Assembly: GCA_027625915.1 (NCBI GenBank)
Contig: JANTQA010000036.1
Coordinates: 3,219,501 to 3,283,500, forward strand
Reading direction: 5' to 3'
DNA length: 64,000 bases
From: Anaeramoeba flamelloides
Taxonomy: Eukaryota; Metamonada; Anaeramoebidae
In this document: piece by piece, positions 1 to 9,625 of the stretch
How the letters are laid out: every line of letters starts with the position of its first letter
Numbering within the stretch: the stretch's first letter is position 1
Made by a program: the position numbers and the translations under genes
The notes under the pieces: model-generated
Databases searched by the model: none
What the model saw: the letters and a program-made list of their open reading frames with translations, nothing else
What the model was told of the DNA's origin: nothing

Positions 1-1205
1 TATTTTAATATTACTTGCAACAAAGACTTGTTGTTTAATAATAATAACGGAAATGGTAATAAACAGGGGTAAAAAGCTGTTATCATGTGAGAAATAAAAT
101 GAATTTAAAAGTTTTCTTTTTCTTTAAAAAAATAGAAAAAAAATTGAATCTAACAAATAAAATATTCTTTTTTGCGTTTCTTAGTTGATGAAATTTTTTT
201 ATCACTTATAATACACAAAATTTGTAAGTAGATGATATCACAAATAATATATTTTAAAATTTTAACTTGTTGTTGTAGAAGACTGATCCCTTAAGTGACT
301 AGTCTCAATTAATTTTTTTAACGTAAATTTAATAGAGATTTAGAAATTTTTTAAGACGATTACTTAGATTTCAAATCAAAGTGAAAAACTTCTTAGTATA
401 GTAATGAAATTTCAATAAATGACATTCATTAAATTTAATTATTGTTTTTATAGAAATAAAAAATTTTTGCATTTTTTCACTTTTTTGAAAGTTGCTTTTT
501 TTCAACTTTTCGCACAAATACAAAAAATAAAAAAAAATATGAGCAAGAAAGCAAAACCTTGTTATGTTTGTCGAAGAAGTACAAAAAATAGTTTGAAAAA
601 TAAACCTGAAAAGCTTTTTTTTTTTGGATTTGCATGAAAAAAAAGTTTGATTCGAAAGAAATATTCAATATATGCTTTATTCAAAATAAAAGATTTTCTT
701 TCTTTTCTTCTACCATTTTTTTTTTCTTGAAACTACTTTTTGAGTTTACACCCTTTTTTTTGTCAAATTTGAGGTTGTAAAAAGTTTTCTCAAATTACCA
801 TTCTAAAAGTAATTATCAGTATCAAAAAAAAAAAATAATAAGAACTATTTTTGATAAAAAGTAATTATTGATAAAACAATTTAAGTTCTTTACAGAGCAA
901 AGTTGGATGAACAGAAGTGAAAGAGAAAATATTTATTAGTTTTCAATTATTTTTTCGTTTTTAAAAATGGGAATAAATATTAATTTTGAGAAAATAATTA
1001 AATTGGATTAAAATTTTCATTTTTATTATTTTTTCTTTCTTTATTTAAAAAAATTTTTCTAATTTCACTGTTTTTGACAAATTGAAAAATTTTAAAAAAA
1101 CAAGAACCAAAAGTTCAAAAATTGAAAAAAACTGTTTTTTATCAATTTTAAACTTATTTAAAGATAAGGATTCCTTATTTAGAAATTGGTAAAAAAAATT
1201 AATGG
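1..1205 (-). repeat. Inverted copy of the segment upstream of RCC1–BTB copies C and F
   Basis: Read on the minus strand, this stretch matches about 24820–25960 and 50840–51940, the 5' flanks of copies C and F. Shared landmarks are the CYVC mini-ORF, the paired AATCTCTATTAA blocks and the phrase AAATAAGGATTCCTT. Near 1205 the similarity stops; in C and F the gene start lies just beyond the matching point, but no RCC1–BTB exon follows here. From 1206 to 1596 I see only AT-rich sequence. This may be a flank that lost its gene, or a mobile segment with its own boundary at TCTATTAATTTTTTT. Confidence 0.7.
539..637 (+). CDS. Mini-ORF with a CYVC motif, first of three copies (doubtful gene)
   Basis: A 32-residue frame starts MSKKAKPCYVCRRSTKNS and ends after a T homopolymer. 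The same 25 residues are encoded at 25422–25517 and 51416–51523. The T run differs in length between copies, so the C-terminal end changes frame. The KPCYVCRRST start faintly recalls the zinc-binding N-terminus of Vfa1-type (VPS4-associated) proteins, but too little is left to assign it. It could be a captured first exon carried along by the repeat, or chance. Confidence 0.25.
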   Translation: MSKKAKPCYVCRRSTKNSLKNKPEKLFFFGFA

Positions 1206-1596
1206 AGAATAAACTAGCATGAAAAAATAAAAGCGAAAAAAAAAAAGGTTAGATAAAACTACTCCTTCCTTAACCTTTCATCTTGAATAATAAAGTTTAT
1301 TCACTGTATAATCAAAATTACAGAACTTTAAATTCTTGGAACTATCGTATATATTGTTTTTAGTATAACCAACTTTTTTAAAAGTCTCTAGTAAAGAAAA
1401 ATAGGTATTTTTCGGGTAAAAAATTACAAATAAATGGAAGAATGAATTATAGTTTAATTCAACTTGGAGATATTTACTTTTATAGGTAATTACAAATAGT
1501 TATGAAAACATTGTATTCATCCAATAAAACTGAAACAGAGAAAAAAATTACTGATGATAATTATTGTGAGTATCCGTTGAGTAACGTCAAGTTCCT

Positions 1597-2020
1597 AGCT
1601 TTTTTTTAATTTTTGAAATTAAAAGAAAATTTCGTAAATTTTCTTTTTATTTCAAAAATCAAAAAAAAAGCTATTTGGCGATTTTCCAGTATTCAAAAGA
1701 ATTGAGTATAATCTTTGATTTAATTCTATTCTTTTAAATCCTGGAAAACTTAACGAAAAGTGTCCTAGGTTTTTTTTACGTTTTGTAATAAACCGAAAAT
1801 TTATTTAATTTACTATTTATTTCAAAAATTAAAAAAAAACCTAACGAAGGTGTCTGTCAAGTGTCTAGCTTTTCTTGAGGTTTTCTGTTTTATTAGTAAA
1901 ATCTATCGGTTTTCCTAATAAACAGAAAACTCAAGAAAAGCTAAAGGTGGTTTTCCAGAATTCAAAAGAATTGAGTAAAATCTTGGATTTTTCTCTATTC
2001 GTTTAAATTCTGGAAAACCT
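1597..2020. repeat. Array of five adjacent hairpin modules
   Basis: Five near-perfect inverted repeats of about 65–80 bp lie head to tail: about 1597–1673, 1682–1749, 1767–1842, 1867–1943 and 1949–2020. They are of three types: arms beginning AGCTTTT or AGGTTTTTTTT with a TTTCAAAAAT core; arms beginning GGTTTTCCAGAATTC; and arms beginning AGCTTTTCTTGAG with TTTTCTGTT. Short linkers such as AAGTGTCCTAGG separate them. The same types recur at 28610–29050 and 54605–55040. From 2021 to 2400 the sequence is AT-rich with nothing recognisable. Confidence 0.75.
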
Positions 2021-2400
2021 AACGGAAAATCAAAAAAAAAAAAAAGATTTTTTTAAATTTATATTAATAAATAATTTCATAATAGTCCAAAGTATTGGTT
2101 ATAAGTTTAAAAGATTTTTATTAAATTTAAAATACTTTTAAAATATATGATTATAACCTCTTAACGGTGTAAATAAAAATATTCAAATTTTTTACTATCA
2201 AATTTGAAAAAAATCTTTATATAAATAGAACCCAAAAAATTGAATTTTCCAACTTAAATTGTAAAATATCTTGAAAAATCATTTTTGATCCAAGATCTTT
2301 TATTAACTAATTTTGTTTATTATAAGTGAAGTTATCAAAAAGTGAAAAATTAGCAAATGTTTGATTTTTTTTTGAAAAAATTTATTCATGATTGTGTAGT

Positions 2401-2975
2401 CCCTTAAGGATTACAATTGCTGAAATTTGAAAAAAGATTATCTTGTGTTGGGTGTAGTGACTTATTATTTTGGTTCTTGGCTGATCGATCTTGTACTTGG
2501 TATGGATTTTAATAGTGGTTTAAAAAAAATCAATTTTTGACAATTTATTTTTTTTTTTTTCTGAAATCTGAATTGAAGTGTTTAAGATTAATTTTTTATA
2601 ATTTTTGGTATAAAAAAATGTGTTTTGTAGGTTATTGATTGAAATTTTTAATTATGTTTGGTTTTATTGGGAGCTTTTAAAAAAAAATATTTTTTCATTT
2701 GGTTAATTGACAAAAAAGTAAATCAAAATTCAATTCTACAACCTACAAAATTCAAAAGTTATTCTTGAACACCTATCAATCTATATATCTTACACTTATC
2801 AATTCAGATTTCAGAAAAAAAAAAAAATAAATTGTCAAAAATTGATTTTTTTTAAACCACTATTAAAATCCATACCAAGTACAAGATCGATCAGCCAAGA
2901 ACCAAACCGACAACTCACAACACCCTACACAAGATAATCTTTTTTCAAATTTCAGCGATTTTAAACCTTAAAGCG
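2401..2975. mobile_element. Long inverted-repeat (foldback-type) element
   Basis: Two arms of about 160–170 bp face each other around a central AT-rich loop of about 230 bp. The left arm begins CCCTTAAGGATTACAATTG and runs through CTTGGCTGATCGATCTTGTA to about 2575. The right arm, about 2810–2975, is its reverse complement with scattered mismatches and ends CCTTAAAG. No coding sequence is present. It is best described as a non-autonomous foldback or MITE-like element of unknown family. Confidence 0.75.
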
Positions 2976-2987
2976 GTAGTATCAATA

Positions 2988-3184
2988 CAGTCAGTTTCAC
3001 TTTTAAGGCACAAACTTTCAACGAAATTTAAGGCACAAAAAAATCTCAAATTAAGGCACAAAATTTGGAATTTTTTTTTTTACAATTTATTTTTACTAGA
3101 ATTTGAATTTTGTGCTTTAATTTGAGATTTTTTTTGTGCCTTAAATTTCGTTGAAAGTTTGTGCCTTAAAAGTGAAACTGACTG
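2988..3184. mobile_element. TA-flanked palindromic MITE, family 1
   Basis: A 197-bp element is bounded by TA on both sides and has ends CAGTCAGTTTCAC and GTGAAACTGACTG. Each arm carries three TTAAGGCACAAA motifs at irregular 22–28 bp spacing, so nearly the whole element is one imperfect palindrome. TA duplication and short CAGT ends fit a Tc1/mariner-type non-autonomous element. Further copies lie at 26056–26253, 52055–52252, 60017–60213 and 63310–63507, with decayed ones near 40466 and 41168. Confidence 0.85.
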
Positions 3185-3335
3185 TATAAAAGGAAAAAAT
3201 GGCCATTGCGAACATTTTTTTTCATTTTTCCATTTGCAATTTGTCAGTTTTATTTTTTTTCATAAATGAGAATTTGTAAAAATGAAAAAAGAAAATTTTT
3301 GCTAGATAAAAATGAAAAAGAAAAGAAGATTTTAA

Positions 3336-4372
3336 GATTTTGGAATGAATCCAAATGATGATAAAACAAAAAAAACCCTAATACCAAAAGAAATTTTATA
3401 TCTTGGTATTTGGTTAGACAAAAAAACTCATCTAAAATTTAACTTTGAAAAGGTCAATAATAATTTTGAAAAAAATCCTACATATTTTTAAAGAAAGGAA
3501 TTTTTCTAATGGGTTAAAAAATTCAATTCTTTAAAGCCGTTTTACATAGTCAACTATTATATGGGTTGGAGATATTTGACTTTACAGAATCCGATTTCAA
3601 AAAAATTGATATTTGGATTAATAAGAAAATCACAGAATCTCTATTAATAAACCCACATTCCCCAAGACTTATCTATAAAACTGAAGCAAAAATTGATTTG
3701 GCAAGAATCACAATTTTCAAAAGAAAATTCAAATTAATTCAAAAATTAAAAATTTTGGGATTTGATAAATTAATAAATCTTCTCCCCTTCAGAAAAAAAG
3801 AAACAGAAAACATTAATTGGAAAGCTCGAAATTTAAAAGAATTAGAATCTGAACTCGAAGTTTACAGAATTAATCAATTAAAAAAATAGTCCAAGTTGGA
3901 AAGTACAAAATTATTTGAAAATAATTTTGATACAGGGAAATATTAACAAACAGCAAAAATATTTAAAATGGAAGGGTTCAACTTCTATTCTAAAGTTAAG
4001 AAATTATACAAATTATCTTAATAGATATTCTTATTTTATGAACAAAAATAAATCACAATTTTGCCAATTGTGTAAAATAAATAAAGATTTGGATATCATT
4101 GAAGATTTGGATCATTTTCTCTGGAACTGCCCAGCCTATGAAAATAATCGGAAAATCTGGATTTCTGAATTAGAAAAAATAATTTTTCACTTATTTTAAA
4201 TAATAATAATATTTATAATATTATTAATAAACAAGATTCAATATCTTTATTAGCTTTAGTAGATAATAAGACTATGTTTGAATCTATTATACGATTTCTA
4301 AATTCAAGTTTAGGAATTCGGGCAAACAAGAGGAATTCTAAACTCCTCCCTTAAATTACAATAAAAAAAAAA
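3336..4372 (+). mobile_element. 5'-truncated LINE (non-LTR retrotransposon)
   Basis: The insert is flanked by the direct repeat AGAAAAGAAGATTTTAA at 3319–3335 and 4373–4389 and ends in an A-rich tail, the hallmarks of target-primed reverse transcription. It encodes the end of a LINE ORF2. First comes a segment reading EILYLGIWLDKKTHLKF, as in the region after the reverse transcriptase catalytic core, then a KAVLHSQLLYGLEIF-like stretch reached after frame changes, then the C-terminal C-x2-C...H-x4-C knuckle. The catalytic domain is missing, so this is a dead 3' fragment. Confidence 0.85.
3566..4199 (+). pseudogene. LINE ORF2 C-terminal remnant with CCHC-type knuckle
   Basis: Two open pieces, 3566–3889 and 3915–4199, lie in different frames and encode the last part of a LINE ORF2 protein. 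The second holds FCQLCKINKDLDI followed by EDLDHFLWNCPAYE, giving Cys, Cys, His and Cys at the positions usual for the C-terminal knuckle of many LINE clades. Downstream, to about 4352, another frame continues with a FESIIRFLNSSLGIR-like tail. Several frame changes and stops mean it is not functional. Confidence 0.8.
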
Positions 4373-4913
4373 AGAAAAGAAGATTTTAAATAAAAAAATA
4401 AAGATCAATAAAAATTTGGAATAATTTTAAAGGGAATAAGATACTGATAAATTCAAATAAATATCTGCAAATTTTTACTTCATTTACCTTTATCCAAATT
4501 TTTTTATAAAAGCTTTGAAGAAATCATTTCATTGGTTTAAATGTTAAAAAACTTTGTTAAATTGGTTCTGCTTCAAAAGATTCTTTCTCTTGAATTGTTT
4601 TAGAAGTTGAGATATGAGATTACTAAATGGGAAATTGAACAAAAAAATTTATTTTATATATCTGAATTTATCAGTAGTGTTGATATCTCGCAGCCATTTC
4701 CAAAAAAATTTGTTTTTCTTTAATCTGTTGAATAAATCTTGCTTTTTTTTGTTTTTGTTTTTTTGAAAAATATTTTTTTTTTGATAAGCAATTGAATGAG
4801 ATTTTTTTATTGAAAGAACTCGAGTTGATAAATAAGTTTGTGTTATTCTATTCAATTTCCAAAAAAAAAAATGTTCTTTAATTTTTCATTTATAAACTAA
4901 AAAAAAATTTTTT

Positions 4914-5093
4914 TCTTTTCTTTTCTTTTCTCTTCTTTTCTTTTCTTTGCAATTTAACCATTCTATTCTTTTCTATTCTGATTTCACCTTTCTGTTCTAT
5001 TCTATTCTATTCTATTCTTTTCTTTTCTTTTCTTTTCTTTTCTTTTCTTTTCTTTTCTTTACTTTTTTTTTTTTTTTTTTTTTTTTTCTTTTC
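4914..5093. repeat. TTTTC/TATTC microsatellite and poly-T tract
   Basis: Runs of TTTTC and TATTC pentamers are followed by about 20 T residues. The purine-rich opposite strand gives spurious poly-lysine reading frames. The tract lies about 300 bp upstream of copy A. The stretch 4390–4913 before it is AT-rich with no recognisable gene. Confidence 0.9.
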
Positions 5094-5402
5094 TTAAAAT
5101 TTTGAAAAAATGTCAACGTGTGTTTTATTGTGTTTGAAAAATTTTTTCCATTAGTAGATCTTTCAATGATGAGTGGTTTCCATTTTTCGTTCTCTGAATT
5201 TTTGACCAACCTAAACTTGTATCATAGATTATTGTTTTTTCATGTTGGAAAAATAATTTAAAAAAAAATGAATTTTCAAAATGGCCAATTTCCGCTTTTA
5301 TACTCAAACTACTGCTTTAAAGTAAATTTCATTTTTTCATTTTTTTAATCAATTTTCAAACTTTTTCTTTTTGAAACCAAAACCCAAATTAGTCATTTGA
5401 AA

Positions 5403-6070
5403 ATGACCCAAACCAGAACACAAATTTTTTATTCTGGTGAAGGAAATAATTCAATAACCCATTTGATCAAGCAAAATGAAAACAAATCTCCACGATGGAC
5501 TCCTCTTTCAAAAATCAAAAATGCAAACAAAGTGAGAAAAATCGTTTCTGGTAACCGTCATAACTGTTTGATTTGGAAAGGAATCAATAATTTAGAATTT
5601 TACGATGCAACGACAAGGAACCAAAAAAAATCTTTTACAATTGAAAATGAAGAGATCAAAGATATCCAATCAGGTTATTTGACTTATTTGATTTTAACCA
5701 AATCAGGAAAGGTTTTTTCACTTGCTCAAGATTTTTTTAATTGTGAAGTTCCTTTGTCTGATCCTGAATCAAGTAACTATGAAAAAATAAGACCAGTTCC
5801 TTTTTTTAACAAAAAAGAAAACAATCGAAAAGTTGAAACATTTGCAATGGTAGGGTGGTCCAATTATTTTGTTTGTAAAGATGGTAAACTTTTTGGAAAT
5901 GGCTTCAATGAGGGTAAAATAAATTTCTTTTATGATTTTTCATTTTATTTTGAATTTTTTCTGATTTGATCTTTTGAAAAAGATTTCAAATCAAAAATAA
6001 TTCAGAAAAAAGAACCGAAGTTTTTAAAAAAATTTATCTCCTTTTTTTTCTTTTTTTTCTTTCTTTTTTT

Positions 6071-6111
<41 letters not shown>

Positions 6112-7467
6112 TTTTTTTTCTTCTTTTCTTTCTTCTTTTTTTAAAAATTTGAAAAAAACCTAAACAACCAAACCAATAAACCCCAAAAAAATAACCAACC
6201 AATAAAATCAAACAAAAACCCAAAAGGAAGACTTGGAGATGGAACTTCAAACCAATCAAAAAACCTTCCAGTTTTGATCTTTGAAAATGTAACCAGAGTC
6301 TTTGGAGGAGTTCACGGTTATGGTTTTTTTTTACAACCAAAAACAATGAATTGTATACTTGTGGGACAAACCAATCTGGATGCATGGGAATTGGAAATAG
6401 CGCCAATCAAAAATCACCTGTTAAAGTCCCCAAATGGAAAGCTGAAGATATCTTGTATCTTCAAACCAATGATAATCATTCTATATTAATCACCAAAGAA
6501 GGGAAAACTTATGGGTGTGGCCGTGCTGGCTCTAATGGATTTACTCAAGATAAATCAACATTTACTGAAATTGAAGAACTCAAAAACAAAAAAGTTGTTG
6601 AATATTTTGGAGGCAAAAGCATATCTTTAGCCTTAACAAACGAAAACGAATTATTTGGTTGGGGATTTGATTCAGATAATCACCCAACCGACCAATATGG
6701 AGATATTATGATATACAAACCTCGTAAATTCAATTTACCCAAAATTTTTCAAAACAATCCTTCAATAAAACTCAAGATCACATGTGGAATATATTGTATT
6801 TATCTTTATCCTTCTTACAATAATTGCCTTATTCAAGATTTTCAAAAATTATTTGAATCCAAAATATTTTGTGATTCAAAATTATCACTGAATGAAAATA
6901 CACAAGTTCCAATTCACAAAATCATTGTTGAATCAAGAACCAATTTACAAATATCAACAATTGAAGATTTGTTAAATAAAGAATCATTTTCAAAACAAGA
7001 AATACTATTGTTTTTTAAAATGGGTTTATTTTGATGAAATAACAAATGTTGATTTGCTGAAACAAATTTTCAATTCATTAAATTTATCCTTCCCACCAAA
7101 AAATACTTTTCAAAAAGATCTACATGATTTATTTAATGATGAAGATTCCAAAGATTTCACACTTTTAATAAAAAATGATGAGGATGAGGATGAATATGAA
7201 GAAATTCCGGTTCACAAAATTATTTTGTTAACAAGAAGTGGATTATTCAGAGAAATGTTTGAAAATATAACAGAAGAATCTAAATCAGTCAAAGATTATT
7301 CTGGCAAATCAATTGAAAGTATCGAAATTCTAATCAAATATTTTTATACTGAGAAAATCGAATTAACAGCTGACCATGACCCCCTATTAATTATTGAAGA
7401 ATTAGAAGATTCAATTGAATATTACCAACTAAATGAAAATTCAAATATTCTCATCCAATTGAATTAA
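5403..7467 (+). pseudogene. RCC1–BTB–BTB gene copy A (frameshifted)
   Basis: Exon 1 is 5403–5913, the intron 5914–6226 (GTAAAA...AAAAG) and exon 2 from 6227. The start is the ATG at 5403, which every intact copy uses. The protein would be an RCC1-type beta-propeller followed by two BTB units. Exon 2 has two disruptions. A coding T run in the FFF segment near 6326 has 9 T where intact copies have 10. A T run near 7010, just before the KWVYF-equivalent, has one T too many. The stop comes six codons before the NQIKNKL end of other copies. Exon 1 is open and carries its own variable loop residues (GEGNNSITH, GNRHNC, YDATTRNQ). The homopolymer positions mean assembly error is possible, but two shifts plus the altered terminus suggest a recent pseudogene. 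Confidence 0.75.
5952..6140 (+). other. Intron of copy A: conserved hairpin and pyrimidine tract
   Basis: Soon after the donor the intron has an inverted repeat (TTTTTTCTGA...GATTTGA...TCAAATC...TTCAGAAAAAA, about 5955–6011). All seven introns contain it, for example 24121–24187 in copy C. It is followed by a long T/C-only tract on the sense strand (about 6030–6140) whose length and composition differ in every copy. The last 80 bases before the acceptor are A/C-rich rather than T-rich, so the pyrimidine tract sits unusually far from the 3' splice site. Confidence 0.65.
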
Positions 7468-9625
7468 ATAAAAAATAAACTTTAATTTTTACAATGAATA
7501 TTCAAATATTTTATTCCATTTTGTTAAAAGAAAAATAATAATAATAGATAATAATAAAAAAAAAAATTAATATTTGAAAAGAATTTATAACAATTGAATC
7601 TTTTCATTATTCAAAATAATAATTAATGAAAATAAATATTTTGATATAAAATCAAATAAAAATATTATTGCGATCATAAAATACAACTTTGAAATTTATA
7701 TTTTAGTTAATGAAATGGATGTACTGAAAATCAAATAAACAATTTATAAATTTGATTCCGATTTTTACAAATTCAAATTTTACATATTTTCAAAATAAAA
7801 CTTAAAAATTATAAAACATTCTTTTTTTTAAACCATTTTTTTTCTTGGTCTGAATTTACCATTTAATGGGAAAAAGAATTACAAATGAAAAAGCTCAAAT
7901 GGTTACTTGTTAATACTGAGATATGCTGAAACACAAGAGTATGAATAACTTGAAAATAAAATAAAGAATAAAAATCAAAATACAAAAAATAAAAAAAAGG
8001 GTTAAAAAAAAAAATAAAAACAAAAAGAAAAATAAAATAAAAACAATTAAACAACGACTTCCACAAATGAACATACATATTTACCAATCAAAGTATATTA
8101 AATTAACCAAAAGTATTGATTTTGGTATTTTATATGTTATAAATTCAATCAATAGCATTATATTTTATATTATTATTAACCAATTTTTTATAATGGATCT
8201 TTTTTTTTATCTATTTTTTCTAATGTTTATCTCTGTTTGTTTGTTATATATTCTTGTATTTCTTTTTTTATCTTTATTGACTAATTTTTTTTTTTAACAT
8301 TTTCAACAATAAAAATAATTTGGGTATATCTTTCCTCTGCAAACTTCTCTATCTATCCCCAATTAATTAAAAAAAAAGGATCTATTTTGATTGATAATAC
8401 TATCAAAGTTATAATATTGAAAACAATCAACCTAAATAAATTTTTGATCTTCTAATAAATAAAGATTGTTCATTCTCTTTTGATATTAATTTTTTTGCAT
8501 TTAATAAAAAATAAATAAAATTCTTCAATATCATATATTTAATTGAATAAGTGAAAATTACACTCAAAATGCTCTTAATATTTAATTTCTGAAAGTGGAT
8601 TTATAACATAAAATCATCGATTTTACAATTATTAATAAATAAAAATAATTTTAAACTGTGACATTTTATAATTATTTTATACAAGTTTAATTCTTTTAAT
8701 TTATTCTGAAATATTGATTAATTTATTATTTAAGAGGAAAGGTAAACTCATCATAAATAAAATCAATATTTTCTATTATTTCTATTTTTTTTTGTATTTT
8801 AAACCTAAAATACAACTATTTTATGAATTCCTATTTATTACAGACATTAATACCTATTTATGTAATTAGTAAAAGTTCTTAATTTAAAAATTTTTTAATT
8901 TGAAGAATAACCGAATGAAGTAGTAACATTTTTTTCTGTCAAATTGGCCCAACATTTTTTTCAAATATCAATTATTTTATATAATCGACCTTTGAAGAAA
9001 TAATAAGAAATAAACAGAATAATAAACATCAAAGAATTGTTGATACCCATCCGAAATAAAGCTAATTAATCAATAGATTTTCATAATAATTTTCAAAACT
9101 CAAATTCTTATCTACCTCATTGAGAAAAACAAAAATGTTTGTTTTGATCTACTACTAGTAATTGGATAATAAATAGGAAATAATTTTCACTTCATTTTTC
9201 TCACTTTTCTTTTTGAAACCAAGTCTCACAAACCAAGCAAATTGGGGTCTGTAGTCTCTATTTGAAAAAAGGAAATGAAAATGAAATGAAAATTTTTTAG
9301 ATTAATTTATTCAAATATTAGTAACAAAGATTGAATAAAATTCCAATAAATATCAATATGATTTCTCAACAATCATTTCCACAGTTTTGATAACCTTTGA
9401 ATAACACATTTTTACCAAGTGGCTATTGATCATGTAATAAAAATTAAAATTTGCAACTTAAATAAATTTATCAAAAAAAATGGAAAAACAAAAACAAAAA
9501 TTTCAAAAAATGATTTTAATTTTGACAATATCCAAAATAAATTTTTTCATCTAAAATCGATGCAATCTCTTTAAATATATGTATTTCATTCATTATCATC
9601 GTCCCACTTTAACTGGGAAATACTA
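7468..9625 (+). repeat. 3' flank of copy A, duplicated behind copy B
   Basis: This non-coding stretch aligns almost throughout with 17506–19935, so A and B arose by duplication of gene plus about 2 kb of downstream DNA. The main structural difference is a 304-bp MITE in B at 19397–19700; the TA at 9391–9392 is the matching empty site. Part of it (about 7830–8140) also matches 47280–47660, and another part (about 8150–8850) matches 42850–43660, both inverted. Frames such as 8067–8297 are AT-rich and not kept in B. Confidence 0.8.

Noticed and set aside
5012-5209. Minus-strand frames rich in Lys/Glu over the TTTTC repeat
   Set aside because: They are translations of a microsatellite; the same is true of the Lys-rich frames over the intron tracts at 6002–6406, 15997–16233, 23890–24111, 31508–31741, 37032–37223 and 57492–57677.
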